64,000 nucleotides of DNA from Artemia franciscana (taxonomy: Eukaryota; Arthropoda; Branchiopoda; Anostraca; Artemiidae). The position numbers and the translations under genes are program-made. The notes under the pieces were generated by a model. That model had not been told where the DNA came from and made no database searches. It worked only from the letters and a program-made list of their open reading frames with translations. This document shows, in pieces, positions 21,680-33,699 of the stretch; positions within the stretch are counted from its first letter, which is position 1; each line of letters starts with the position of its first letter. The stretch is taken from positions 45,226,653-45,290,652 of the forward strand of contig NC_088866.1 in assembly GCF_032884065.1 (NCBI RefSeq). The letters run 5' to 3'.

Positions 21680-23830
21680 TCATTATAGGAACTAATGTCT
21701 ATATAAAGGTTATATATCCTTAGGATTAACCTAAATTTACTTCTTAGGTGTGATTCGTTGAAATAACAAGTTCCAAAAACAGTATAAAAACGCATAATAA
21801 TGAAAAAGCTGAAAAATAACGACAAAATATTCCAAAGCACAAACATAGCTGACATTATTGCGCACTACCAATTAATTGTTAGCAAATATCGTCAATAAAG
21901 TCTCTGTTATCGCTGTGCCTCAAAACGTCTGAACACTCGATTTTAACACAGCCAATCTTGGGTTTGTATGAGAAAGACTCGACAAATATTGAATGAATCG
22001 TCCGTTTAGCAACTTAGCCGTCAAGTGTGTTATATCTGACAAGTCGACCGCTTTATCACCATATTCACTGGCTTATTATTATCATTATTTCAGTCATAAT
22101 TTTTATTAACGGATCGGGCGAAAACCTTTACTGAACCGTCTTCGATGCAAAGATAGAAGAATAATAAAAGATCGCAAGACAAAACATTAAAACAAAAGGA
22201 GACAAACCGTAAAAAACCAAACCACTAAAACAAACAGAGCCTATCTATGCAACGATGAAAGGATACCTTTTTACCGGAAACTCGAGTTACCCTTTACAGC
22301 ATTTTCGTTTTCTCACTGACCAAAATATCCTCGTTTTTTCTTCTCTTTGAGTTTTTTTCTCATCTTGTTATGCTGAGCCAGTATAGTCTTAGAAATTACT
22401 TAATTAGTAATTGTAACTGTATTATCTACTGATTGCCTTTTAAAATATTTGAACTAAATATTTTATTGTTTAAATTTATGAGAAATAAGAAGAAATAAGG
22501 TCTTTCATTCTCAATGTATTGAGACGCAAAATTCACACTGTTTGTTAATTTGTTAATTTTTATTAACTGGAAGATGGAGGCAGTGACGGCTCTTTACTTT
22601 GAGTTGAAATTCATTATTTTTTAATTAATATATAGATGCATTTTTAACCCTTAACCGTGCATGTTTTACTTAATATAATAGGTTTTCCGAAATTTAAGAG
22701 AAGATGTCACATACAGTAATCCCCCCCCCCCCATCCGAAACCTTTCACGATAGACCAAAGTTAGCCTTTCACATAATGCTCATCCGATGTACCGGTACAA
22801 TATCAGAGAGACTCACTGTCACCCTCGCCAATCCTCCTTTATTACATTTAAGTTTAATCTTTTATCACATTACCTTGATGTTCAGAGACTAATATATCCC
22901 ACTAAAACTATCTTTAATGCACTGAGATGGATCTGGGATCCTTCACTACCCATATACCAAGCTCTTGAAAATATTCCTTCAAGTTGATATAGTTCGGGGG
23001 TTAAATACTTGTCTACATTTACCTGAAAGGTACTTTTTCTTATCCAGAATAAAATTATATAGTCAATGAAGAATTTGAACTTCTCTTGATTTCTGCAGAA
23101 ATATTGACACATTTTCGGGGGGTTGGGTTATCTGTAACGCAAGCTAAAATTACATAACGCAGTATTCTAAGAAAAACTCGAACCTACTCAACTGCCTATG
23201 TTACCAAAATGTACGTCGTAAGATTACATAGCGCAAAGTCTTTAGTTATGCTAGTGTGAAAGGTTTTACGGCGGTCTGTAAAAGAATTATTAAACTGAAT
23301 GCAACGTAAATTAGCCACTTAGCACTGAAAATCATGTCGGTAGTGTGAAAACCACTTAAGCACAATTCAATTTCCCGCTTTCTAAAAACGCTTATTTTGT
23401 GTAGCCTAACGACTTTAGAGGTGTATCAACCGTGTTGCCAAAACACATTCCTGTTCCTTGTTTTTGTATTGATCATTATGTAGACTAAATTTCGCAATAA
23501 TGTACTGAAGAACTGCATAAAGGCAGTAAATCATTATCACTATATAACAAGTTAAACAAAATTCACGTCAATTTCAGGACAAGCAACGTCGATTTCACAA
23601 GCAACAAAGCTAACGTGCTCAAAATCGGTGTACTTGTTGCAAATATATCCAAGCTCTGGCTCAGTACAGAAACGAACCAAATCTGAGGGGAACTTATCCC
23701 CCGCCCCGTTTCCAGCATTTTAGTAAGGAAGTAGACAAGTAGAACAATGTTTAAATCAAATTTATAATGGCTTTTAATCTGTCTAAGTTGGAGGCCTCTC
23801 GTCTCTTCGCCCCTCCTGAAGCACGAACTT
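21680..23830. other. AT-rich intergenic DNA, nothing recognised
   Basis: A C tract at about 22722-22733 is the only clear landmark. The open frames present are short, overlap on both strands and show no family motif. Confidence 0.45.
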
Positions 23831-23833
23831 TTT

Positions 23834-24201
23834 GGGTACCTGTTAATTGAACGAAACTCACTCATAAATAGTGCTTATGTTTGGTTGGGTTTAAGCTTGG
23901 GTTAGAGTATTAAGTTAGCATAAATTGAAGCATAGCCGCTCTGTATGCAAAATGTATTATATACAATTATTCTGCATATTATGAAGGACATTCTGCATAT
24001 TATGAAATAAGAATTGTTTTCTAACTTCGCGTTGTCCAAATACTTTACTCCCATTACCCCTAATATGCGAATATATTGCCCAAATTTATAAGCCCAATGC
24101 ATTCATCACCTGTCAGATGTCTTTGGGGCTATGAAACTGGTTTTTTGAGATCTAACCTAGGCGTAATTCTTGAGTGTGTTTTCTTTAATTAGCAATTACC
24201 C
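23834..24201 (+). mobile_element. Complete MITE of 368 bp
   Basis: The left terminus GGGTACCTGTTAATTGAACG matches the reverse complement of the right terminus, GGGTAATTGCTAATTAAAGA, over about 30 bp with few mismatches. It is flanked by TTTTT on both sides. It contains the CCTAATATGCGAATATATTG word of the smaller palindromic family. Confidence 0.65.
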
Positions 24202-24323
24202 TTTTTATGTATAGATAACTTCGAAGACCACACTGCCTTTCCATGACGAAAGTAAAACAGTTCAAAATAGGGATGATACCTTTTTATTGACAGTGAATAG
24301 ATATAAAATTATTTAACTGGATA

Positions 24324-24354
24324 TTTCGAACACATATACAGTGTTCATCATCAG
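24324..24354 (-). ncRNA. Hammerhead-ribozyme-like motif in PLE 2
   Basis: Minus strand: CTGATGA (24354-24348), one extra T, stem GAACAC/GTGTTC with a seven-base loop, then GAAA (24327-24324). ATAT and a complementary ATAT 16 bases further on, followed by C, could form a short stem III with the cleavage base. Pairing for stem I is weak. Hammerheads in PLE terminal repeats are established; activity of this copy is not. Confidence 0.5.
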
Positions 24355-24418
24355 CAGTAAAACTAAAAGACATGAATAAAAATAAACAAAATTTATACCT
24401 AATAAACTAAAAGTCCTC

Positions 24419-24759
24419 TCGGAGCATATCTTTAATTTTCCAAATCATTTCATTTTGTTTGAAAATGTTTCTTTGATTTCTAGGGACCAAGGTTTAAAGC
24501 AAACTTTCAGGGAAACAATCGAAATTAAAAAATTCTATTCAAGAATAATTCCATAAACAGAGATACAGGCGAATTTGGATTGAACTCAATTTATGATAAT
24601 TTACTGAGGTCAAATAAAGTAAATATCCCCTCACCTAAGAGCTATGACCTCTGTCCACGTAATATGTCAGATAATTCTAATGAACCGGAACCAAAAAGGT
24701 CAAAGAGATTTGCCTCGGCTGTTGCATTGAAAAAAATAAGAGCAATAAACTATATGTAA
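24419..24759 (+). pseudogene. PLE protein C-terminus with a frameshift
   Basis: The first frame reads SEHIFNFPNHFILFENVSLI, then QTFRETIEIK with the nuclease Glu, and stops near 24552. A frame offset by one continues NSINRDTGEFGLNSIYDNLL to a basic tail (KRSKRFASAVALKK) and a stop at 24757-24759. It aligns with remnant 1 residue by residue across the HIF..P.H.ILFE, RE.IEI and NRD.G blocks. The frameshift near 24540 and the missing N-terminus make it a pseudogene. Confidence 0.7.
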
Positions 24760-24859
24760 TTAGTCAATAAAAAGTTATAGTCAATAGTGAATCTATTCAC
24801 TGTCAATAAAAAGGTATCATCCCTATTTTGAACTGTTTTACTTTAATTACCCTTTTTTG

Positions 24860-26080
24860 TAAAATGGTAAAATTAGCAGGTATAAAAGAAGAACTAATTA
24901 GATATTTGTGCTCTAAGATAAAAATGACTAATGGTCTTTAGGTATTGGGGAGTGTAAACAAGGAAGTTTCGGGTAGGGCCGAAGGAGTCACAACCCGTCG
25001 TAAGTACCTGAACTGGACATACTTTTTGATTGACATTGTCCTTAACTTTATTTCACTATCTCATTGCTCCACAAGCTTTATTTTGTTAAACATTTCCTTA
25101 TAATAAAGTCCTTTGTCACTCTTGAATTTATGTTCTTCAATTGACGATGGCTGAGTAATGTTTCGAACCAGAAGTGGTTGTCACAGAAATAACCCAATTA
25201 GTTCACATGGTTGGGTTTAAAAAATAAAAGTAGGCGGATTAAGACTCTTAATAGTCTGTCATCCAAATTAACGATCGGATAACCTCTTTCGTAATATTTG
25301 TTCACATTAGAGGGCTATAGGGCTACAAGCAAAGTGTGGCTTAGAAGAATCCCACGAAGAATAACTCTAAGAAGAATAATCCCACTAAGATGCAGAATAA
25401 CTGTATTAAAAATTACGACTAATAAAACTTAAGAAGTATTGAAGAATCTTGTATCATGTTTATTTCGGGGTTATATTTTTACGATACGATACTTTATTAA
25501 TAAACAAAGTTATAACGCTTTACTTTACACATCTACTGCACTAATGGAAAAACATACGTTTTTGTTGGCGTGCAGTAGTAAAAATTAACCATTTTCTAAA
25601 CACACCAAAAAATAAAGTAATAAATAGCTAACAAAAAAGAAAAACATACCAAAAAAAAGAACAATCTCCTTCACAATCTGACCTTACGGACGAACTGACA
25701 CCGAACTGGTGGTACTGAGCAACACTATACTAATTGAACATTTCACTGTCAAGCGGTCCATGCTATTGATTTTACTGACAAATTACCTATTCTTAACATT
25801 TATTTCGTAAACAAGTTTTATTTTATAGTTATTATTTTTGATTATGTACCTTTTTTTTAATACATCAGTTTCATTTCAAATGAGCCATTAAACAGCTCTC
25901 TATGATTTTTCAGTGCCAAGCTAGCTGAGAAGTAGAAGAGAGAGAAAAAAAAGAAGAAAAAAATGCCGTCGATGAAGAATATCGTAGTTCAAGTCACTTT
26001 TCTTGCTTTCAAGCCGACATATTTTCTTTCTTGTTCGAGCCAAGATACTTTTAAGTTTCCTAAGTAAGAGTTCCTAAACC
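24860..26080. other. Intergenic DNA holding one half of a diverged direct repeat
   Basis: 25085-25260 (TTCCTTATAATAAAGTC, then TTGACGA, TAGTTCACATGGTTGG, AGGCGGATTAAGACTCT) matches 28875-29080 at low identity. No genes seen. Confidence 0.5.
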
Positions 26081-26089
26081 TGAGTCACG

Positions 26090-28185
26090 AGGTCCTTCTA
26101 AATATTAAAATTCATTAAGATCCGATCACCCACTCGTAAGTTAAAATACTTAATTTTTCCTCTCCCTCCAGCCCCCCAGATGGTCGAATCGGGAAAAACG
26201 ACTTTATCAAGTCAATTTGTACAGCTCCCTGACACGCCTATCAATTTTCATCGTCCTAGTACGTCCAGAAGCACCAAACTCGCCAAAGCACTGAACCCCC
26301 CACCTAACTCCCCCAAAGAGAGCAGATCCAGTCCGGTTACGTCAATCACGTATCTACGACATTTATAAGCGTTTTCCAAGATTTCCAGTTTTCCCCTCCA
26401 GCTCCCCCCAATGTCATCAGATCTGGTCGGGATTTGAAATAAGAGCTCTGAGACATGGGTTCCTTCTTAATATCTAATTTCATTAAGATCCGGTCACCTG
26501 TTCTTAAGTTTAAAATACCTGAATTTTTCTAATTTTTCCAAATTAACAACCCCCAGCTCCCCCAAAGAGAACGGATCCGTACCATTTATGTCAATCTCGT
26601 ATCTTTAACTTGTGCTTATTCTTCCCATCAAGTTTCATCCCGATCTCTCCACTCTAAGCGTTTTCCATGATTTCCAGTTTCCAAGATTTCTGTTTCCCCC
26701 CTCCAACCCTCTATGTCCCGAGATCTGATTCCAGTTGCAAATGGAGCATCTGAGACATAAGAATCTTCTATATATCAAGTGTCATTAAGATCCGATCACC
26801 TATTCGTAAGATATCTCGATTTTCACATTTTCCAAGAATTTCGGTTTCCCCCTCCAACTCCCTTCAATGTCACCGGATCTGGTCGGGATTTTCAATGAGA
26901 GTTCTATAGCACAATATCCTTCTAGATATCAAATTTCAATTAAGATCTGATCACCCGTTCGTAAGTTACAAATACCTCATTTTTTCTAATTTTTCAAAAT
27001 TACCCCCCCCCCCCCAAACTCCACCAAAGAGAGTGGATCTGGTCCGTTTATGTCAGTCACCTATCTTGGACTTGTGCTTATTCTTTCCACCAAGTTTCAT
27101 CCTGATCTCTCCGCTTTAACTGTTTTCCGAGATTTCTGGTCCCTCCTCCCCCTAATGACACTGGATCCGGTCGGGATTTAAAATAAGAGATCTGAGTTTT
27201 GAGGTCCTTCTAAGTATAAAATTTCATTAAGATGCGATCACACCTTCGTAAGTTAAAAATGCCTCATTTTTTCTAATTTTGTAGAATTAACCCTCCCCCC
27301 AACTCCCCCAAAGAGAACAGATCCGGTCCGATTATGTCAGTCCCGTATCTAGGACTTGCGCCTATTTTTCCCACCAAGTTTCATCCCGAACCCTCCACTC
27401 TAAGCATTTTCCAAGATTTTAGGTTCCGTCCCCCCAACGTCCCCTTAGCCGGATCCGGTCAGGATTTAAAATAAGAGCTCTGAGACATAATATCCTTCCA
27501 AACATCAAATTTCATTAAGATCCGATCACTCCTTCGTAAGTTAAAAATACCCCATTTTTCTAATTTTTCAGAATTAACCCTCCCCCTAACTCCCCCAAAG
27601 AGAGCAGATCCGTTCCGGTTATGTCAATCACGTATCTAGGACTTGTGCTTATTTTTCCCACCAAGTTTCATCCCGATCTCTCCACTCTAAGCGTTTTCCA
27701 AGATTTTAGGTTCCCCCCTCAATTCCCCCCAATGTCACCGGATCCAGTCAGGATTTAAAATGAGAGCTATGAGACATGCTATCCTTCCAAACTTCAAATT
27801 TCATTAAGATCCGATCATTCCTTCGTAAGTTAAAAATACATAATTGTTTCTATTTTTTTAGAATTAACCCTCCCCCCCAACTCCCCCAAACAGATCAGAT
27901 CCGTTCCGGTTATGTCAATAACGTATCTAGGACTTCTGCTTATTTTTCCCTTCAAGTTTCATCCCGATCCCTCCACTCTAAGTGTTTTCCAAGATTTTAG
28001 GTTCCCTCCCTCCAACTCCCCCCAATGTCACCTGTCACCGAATCTTGTCGGGATTTAAAATAAGAGCTCCGAGACACGATATCCTTCCAAACATCAAATT
28101 TCATTAAGATCCCATCACCTGTTCGTAAGTTAAAAATACTTCATTTTTTCTATTTTTCCGAATTAACTGGCCCCCCACTCCCCCT
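26090..28185 (+). repeat. Tandem array of units of about 290 bp (about eight copies)
   Basis: The word AAGATCCGATCACC.TTCGTAAGTTAAAAAT recurs near 26117, 26481, 26785, 26935, 27230, 27517, 27807 and 28107. Most intervals are 290-304 bp, one is about 150 bp and the first about 365 bp. Other shared phrases are GTATCTAGGACTTGTGCTTA, AAGTTTCATCCCGATC and TCACCGGATCCGGTCGGGAT. Units are diverged, C-rich in places, and not coding. Confidence 0.85.
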
Positions 28186-28380
28186 CCCCCAGGTGGTCAA
28201 ATCGGCAAAATGACTATTTTTAATTTAATCTGCTTCGGTCCCTGATACGCCTACCAAATTTCATCGTCTTAGCTTACCTGGAAGTGCCTAAAGTAGCAAA
28301 ACCGGGACAGACCGACAGACAGACAGACCGACAGAAATTGCGATCGCTATATGTTACTTGGTTAATACCAAGTGCCATAA
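28186..28380 (+). repeat. Terminal segment of the tandem array with a (GACA)n tract
   Basis: After the last unit comes a non-tandem segment with GACAGACCGACAGACAGAC at about 28309-28336, then GCGATCGCTATATGTTACTT and GGTTAATACCAAGTGCCAT. It looks like the defined 3' end of a repeat whose middle part expanded in tandem. Confidence 0.55.
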
Positions 28381-28399
28381 AAAACCTTAGATTTTTTTT

Positions 28400-29420
28400 A
28401 AAATAGATAATGGGAAGTCGGCTGTTCTATAAGACGTCATCTTAAACATCATAAATTCTATGGGAAAGTGGAAAAACGTGGTTTTGTTTTGATTTTCTGC
28501 TTTGCTTTGACCAGCAGCAGTTGGTTGTTAAAGGCATGTTGCTTTGATTGTTTTATTAATTCTGATTATTTCTTTTACATTGTATTATTTGGTGAACTGT
28601 GCGGCAGAACTGTGCTGATGGAACTGTGTGGCACATTCGACGTTCTGAGATGTACACAAATTGTCTGAGATGTACACATAAATTTAGTACTAAAGGTGAC
28701 AAATGCCACACGCGCTGGCACCATGCAATGCGTGGTACGGCAGAAGTGGTTGAGCGTGGAAGAACAAGTGCCACCTCAGAGATGCGCAACAGGTCGTGGA
28801 GAGTGAGTTTACAGCTATCATTTATGCAAATAAAATATATAACATCCATGCATTTTTGCTTGAATTTTCTTTATATGCTTCCTTTTAATAAAATTGTTTG
28901 TCATTCTTAAATTTATTTTTAAAAGTACTTACGTATATATGCTAAGACTTCTTCAATGTCAAATTGACGACCTTTGAATAAAGACATGAACCCGAAGTTG
29001 TTGTTAAAGAATTGCCACAATTAGCTCACATGGTTGGATATGAAAAATAAGTGTAGGTGGATTAAGACTCTGAATAAAATTGATGAGATCAGCTGTGTCA
29101 TCAACCTATGAAATATTGACCATTTTCTTCCCAGGGTTTTATCACGACAATGATAGTAATCCAACCGTTTTTTAAGCGACAAATCTAGCACGCAAATCTT
29201 AAAGAAGGTCATTATTACACGTTATGAGATATTAACCAGAATTTACTTATTCATTTAAGAGCTGTCTTGTTGACGAAGTTGAAATTTAGACAAACAACAT
29301 TTATCATTCACATCTGTTTTACAATCGGTTGTAATAAATTCAAAGTGATATTTTTTGGAAAATTTAGCTTTACATCCCACCCCTCAGATAATACACAAGT
29401 TTAATTCTTTTCCCTCGATC
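28400..29420. other. Intergenic DNA, second half of a diverged direct repeat
   Basis: 28875-29080 matches 25085-25260. The open frame 28599-28910 has no recognised motif and overlaps an equally long antisense frame, so I do not call it a gene. Confidence 0.45.
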
Positions 29421-29424
29421 TTAT

Positions 29425-30445
29425 AAAACAGTTCGCGGTAAAGAGCAGTAAGTAAGAAGTGACATGACTCAATAGTAATTAACGAAACCTCCAAAAAATT
29501 GAATTTGATGTCAATAAATATACCAGAAAAGCCGGCTTATTATGCTGATTTATAAAGATTCATTAAGCCTAGTGTTACCCATCAAAGACTATGAGCCTGA
29601 AATAAACTTGCCTGATTTCAAGAAAAAAGGAGGAAACAACCCCTAAAGTTAAAGAATCTTAATGAAAATCATGCTATCAGATTCAGTGTATCAGAGAATT
29701 CTACTATGTAGGTTAAAGCTCCTATCTACACAAATGTGGAATTTTGTTGATTTTTTTTTGTCAGAAGAAAGAGAATGGATGCGTGTTTATTTTTCTTTAT
29801 TTTTTATTTATTTGTTTTTTCCAGGGGTGATTGTATCCAACCTATGGTCCTAGAAAATCGAAGAGGGTTCATTTGTACGGCAATTAAAGGTCTAGTGGCC
29901 TTTTTAAGCGACAATGAAGATTGGAGGTAAATTAGCCCCCTTTTTCCTCAAAATTGTCTAATCATAACTTTCAGATAGCCATTTTGTTCAACATAGTTGA
30001 AAAGATGTAAAACTATTTCTTAGAAATAACAAGACCCCCTACCGCTCCTGGGGATAGGTTTTTAAGTATTAAAATTTGCGAATAGTTTAGCCTACATAGA
30101 GTATTTGTTATTGGGAAGTATCCAGAAATTTTGGGAGGGATGTTGTAATTAGGGGGTTTCCTTGGGGATGATTTTCCGTGTAGAGGGATATTTACGGCGG
30201 TGAGCTTCCCAGGGGAAATTTTTATACCGGTGGGATTTGACAGAATTCCTAAACGAAATTCTTTCAGTTGCCTTGTAGTATCTTTGCCTATTCAAATTAG
30301 CACGTGGAGACGCTCTTTACGCTAAAGTTTTTAATTGTTTTAAAAAGTAGAATTGTGGCAAAGAGTCAAACTTTAGCGTAAAGAGCGAGGCGTTGAGTAG
30401 GGGACAACCCATTTCATATACGGAATAATTTCTGTTCGTTTTAAG
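29425..30445 (+). repeat. Composite repeat (family A), plus copy split by a hAT element
   Basis: It starts AAACAGTTCGCGGTAAAGAG and follows the order of the copy at 1823. A palindromic module begins at about 30308 (GCTCTTTACGCTAAAG...CTTTAGCGTAAAGAGC). The hAT element interrupts it inside GTTCGTTTTAAG, and the repeat resumes at 32252 (GTTTTAAGTTTTAATGTCGC) to about 32420. Confidence 0.75.
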
Positions 30446-32251
30446 CAGAGGCGCCATTTGGGTCAAATCTTGGGGTGGGCATGAATTCCATCTTGGCCCC
30501 CCCTGACTCACTTCATGTCGCTTAAGAAAAAATGCGGGTTTTGGCAGCACACCGATCAAATATTCTAAGTAAAAACGCATTTTCAGCACCTGTATGTTGC
30601 TTGGAAATGTACTGTAACAGAATGTGGAACTCAGCCACACTGACCTCTAAGATAAATTATAACATCGAAGATCACAACCAACAAGGCTAGATGATTAAAC
30701 TTAAACTGAAAAATTCAACCAGACTGCAGGCTGGCCTTCCTCAGCAAGAAACTTCTTTGTTTAAGTAAACAATGCGTCGGTGAAAGTAATCTTCATTAAC
30801 ATGCTGAGGGTTGTAACCAAAATCTTGGTTTTCCTTCAGCAGAAATCTTTCAGATCAAATATATTTACAAAAAGGAAAAACATAACCAGAGAAAAAAATA
30901 TTAGAACACTCAAGGTAACAAGGTAACAAAAGATGAACAAGAAACACTGAGGTTTCATCTTTGCAAAATCGTCAACAAGCTGGTCGTAGTCCAATTTTTA
31001 CTAAATCTTTCTCTGCAAACATCAAAAGGAGGTGACTGAGACAATCGTCTCCTGTTGTAGACTGCAGGTAGTTTTTCAATATTTCTAAGCGAGAAATCAA
31101 ACGCTCATTGCTTGCTGTTATCAAAGGAAGTGTGGCAGCAATACAAAGTACTTTAAATACTTCTGAGTAAGCCACTGGTAATGCCTGAAGATGGTCGACA
31201 ATGTCTAGAAAGTTTTCCGGCTTTTTTTCCTCATCAAGTAAGAAATGCTTGGCAATACCAGCTTGAGATTCGAGAAGAATGTCGTTGATATCCAGCTCGC
31301 CGTAAAGAGCAGAGAAATGCTTGAGCAACTCTGTGTCCATAAACTTGGTCGAGCTTGGATCCAAGGCTTCAAATGTGCTCAGCACTGGCAAATTATCTGT
31401 GAAAGTTCTGTCAAATTCGGCTAGTAGATGGTCGATAGTCTTGGAGTACTCTCGCTTCATTTCATCCGCCAAAGCAGTAGTCCGATTTCCAGATTGGATG
31501 AAGTTCTTTCCTAACGTCAAAGCTGTCACAAGCTGTTTCAGGTGCTTGGTTATCTTTTGAGTTCTGATGCTAATGGCTATTAATACCTTTATATTTACCT
31601 AACTAAAAAGTTAATAGGCTTAATAATGAAAAGTCTTCTACTTCTCTCTGTGCTCTTGTCTTTAGAGATTTATGGTAGTGTTGGCCTAAAATCTGGGGTT
31701 TGGCCGGTAGAGGATGTCAAGTGTCTCTAACTTTCATATGGTTTATGTGTTGAGCACAAAAACGTTTACTTACACATATGATACAGTAAATGTACATTAG
31801 ACAAGGACAGAAACAGAATAAGAACTGACTCGAGTAATCTAAAACGGTGGCTTATATTCACTAAAACAAGGAAATAAACATCGAAAAATTTGACAGGAAC
31901 TGACCTATTTTAATCTGTCAACTTAGAGGAATTACTGCAAATATTCAGGATTTATAATATTAATATAATCATCTAGGAAATGGGCATTCGACAGAACTTG
32001 AGAATTTTATTATGTATCTAACCTACTTTCAAAATTTACAATAATTAATAGCAAATAGCATAATTACCCCAAGGGTCGTTAGGTAATAATGCTCTTTGGT
32101 TAATAGGCGTGCAGTAATTTCAAATCAATTGGACATAATGGATTATTATGGCCGGCAAAGGGCCCTTTGTGGTGGAAGCTTGGGCCCCCTGGAAAATCTG
32201 GGGTGGGCATTTGCCCACCCCTGACCCCCCCCCCCCCAAATGGCGCCTCTG
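30446..32251 (-). mobile_element. hAT transposon, 1.8 kb, with intact ends and target duplication
   Basis: Both ends read CAGAGGCGCCATTTGGG inward (17-bp perfect terminal inverted repeats). The octamer GTTTTAAG flanks it at 30438-30445 and 32252-32259, the 8-bp duplication typical of hAT. Inside is part of a transposase gene on the minus strand. At 1.8 kb it is too short for a complete autonomous hAT element, so it is probably an internal-deletion derivative. It sits inside a family A repeat and is therefore younger than that copy. Confidence 0.92.
30930..31590 (-). pseudogene. hAT transposase, C-terminal part, frameshifted
   Basis: An open minus-strand frame from 31529 to 30972 (185 codons, extendable upstream through QKITKHLKQLV) ends in the hAT C-terminal dimerisation region: AYSEVFKVLCIAATLPLI, SNERLISRLEILKNYL, then LSHLLLMFAEKDLV. 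The frame stops at 30972, but the next frame continues YDQLVDDFAKMKP, the normal end of such proteins, so one frameshift near 30990 truncates it. The N-terminal zinc finger and most of the RNase H-like catalytic domain are absent. The frame is otherwise well kept, which suggests recent loss of function. It resembles the hAT-derived proteins often annotated as ZMYM- or kinase-inhibitor-repressor-like. Confidence 0.75.
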
Positions 32252-32480
32252 GTTTTAAGTTTTAATGTCGCTCCTTACTAGCAGTTAAAAAAACTTGTTT
32301 TTTTTTTAATTTAATTTCTGAACGTTTTTGAATTAATGCATGTTTTGATTTTGACTCACCGCAGATGAATAATTAAAACGGAATTTGCATATAATATAAA
32401 GATTGGTAGTGTTCAGTTTAAAATAGTTGGCGATAGCAACGTAAGAACATTGGTAATTTATTCAATAATTAAAATTTTTC

Positions 32481-32649
<169 letters not shown>

Positions 32650-33210
32650 CCTTACTTGTTTCATATGCGTAATAATTTCTGTTCGTTTCAAGTTTTAATG
32701 CTTCTCCTTACTTTCAGTTGAAAAAACTTTTTCATATTTAATTTTCCATGTTTTTTTTAAATAATGCAAGAAAATCCTGCGCTCCCTTCATGAAAATTTT
32801 CTTCCCCCACGTCAAAATTCCTCCAGCAAGCTCCCCCAACATATCTCCCTCTTCTCAACCACCCCCAACCTAAAAATCCCCCTGAAAACGTCTGTATACT
32901 TCCAAATAACCATTACTATATGTAAGCACTGGTCAAAGTTTGTAATTTGTAGCCCCTCCCACGGGGACTGTTGGGGATTAAGTCGCCCCCAAAGACATAG
33001 TTATAAGGTTTTTCGACTACGCTGAATAAAATATCAATCTCGGAATTTTGATCCGGTGACCTTGGGAAAATGATTGGCGTGGGAGGGGGCCTAGGTGCCC
33101 TGCAATTTTTTTGGTCACTTAAAAAGGGCACTAGAATTTTTCATTCCCGTTGGAATGAGCCCTCTCGCAAGATTCTAGGACCACTGGGTCGATACGATCA
33201 CCCCTGAGTG

Positions 33211-33259
<49 letters not shown>

Positions 33260-33632
33260 GCATCCGTGATCTGTATTCTGGCAAAAAATGCGAAATTCCA
33301 CATTTTTATTGATAGGAGCTTGAAACTTCTACAACAAGGTTCTCTAATACGCTGAACCTGATGGTGTGATTTTCGTTAAGATTGTATGACCTTTAAGGGA
33401 TGTTTCTCTGTATTTTCAAAAATAAGGCAAATTTTCTCAGGCTCGTAACTTTTGATGGTTAAAATTAATCTTGATGAATCTTGACTAATTGAAACTTATA
33501 TATTTGAATTCAGCATTAAAATGTGATTCTTTTGATTTAACTATTGGTATCAAAATCCCATTTTTTAGAGTTTCGGTTACTATTGAGCCGGGTCGCTCCT
33601 TACTACAGTTCGTTACCACGAACTGTTTGATT
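32650..33632 (-). repeat. Composite repeat (family A), minus copy
   Basis: It runs in reverse order to the copy at 1823 and ends GTTACCACGAACTGTTTGAT at 33632. An A tract of 48 bases (33211-33258) replaces the T-rich run of the other copies. Head-to-head with the plus copy at 29425-32420. Confidence 0.75.
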
Positions 33633-33699
33633 ATGAAAGTAACGAATAACACTAAACCCCAAAATGAGTAGAATCATTCCATTTAGGAGGGGGACTGTC

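Larger units (their letters stand above)
24207..24844 (+). mobile_element. Penelope-like element remnant 2 with 13-bp target duplication
   Basis: The element is bounded by AATTACCCTTTTT at 24194-24206 and 24845-24857. Its ends are inverted copies: AAACAGTTCAAAATAGGGATG at about 24253-24273 and its complement at about 24818-24838. The left end also shares CGAAGAYCACACTSCCTTTCCAT-like sequence with the left end of PLE remnant 1. The interior codes for a PLE C-terminus. Confidence 0.75.

Noticed and set aside
26180-28000. Short proline-rich frames in the 26-28 kb region
   Set aside because: They fall in the tandem array, are not conserved from unit to unit, and arise from C-rich stretches.
26090-28185. 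CRISPR-like array
   Set aside because: Units of about 290 bp diverged along their whole length with no short constant repeat and unique spacers; the DNA is eukaryotic.
28556-28910. Two overlapping frames of about 100 codons on opposite strands
   Set aside because: No recognised domain, and the basic, cysteine-containing text does not form a known zinc finger pattern.
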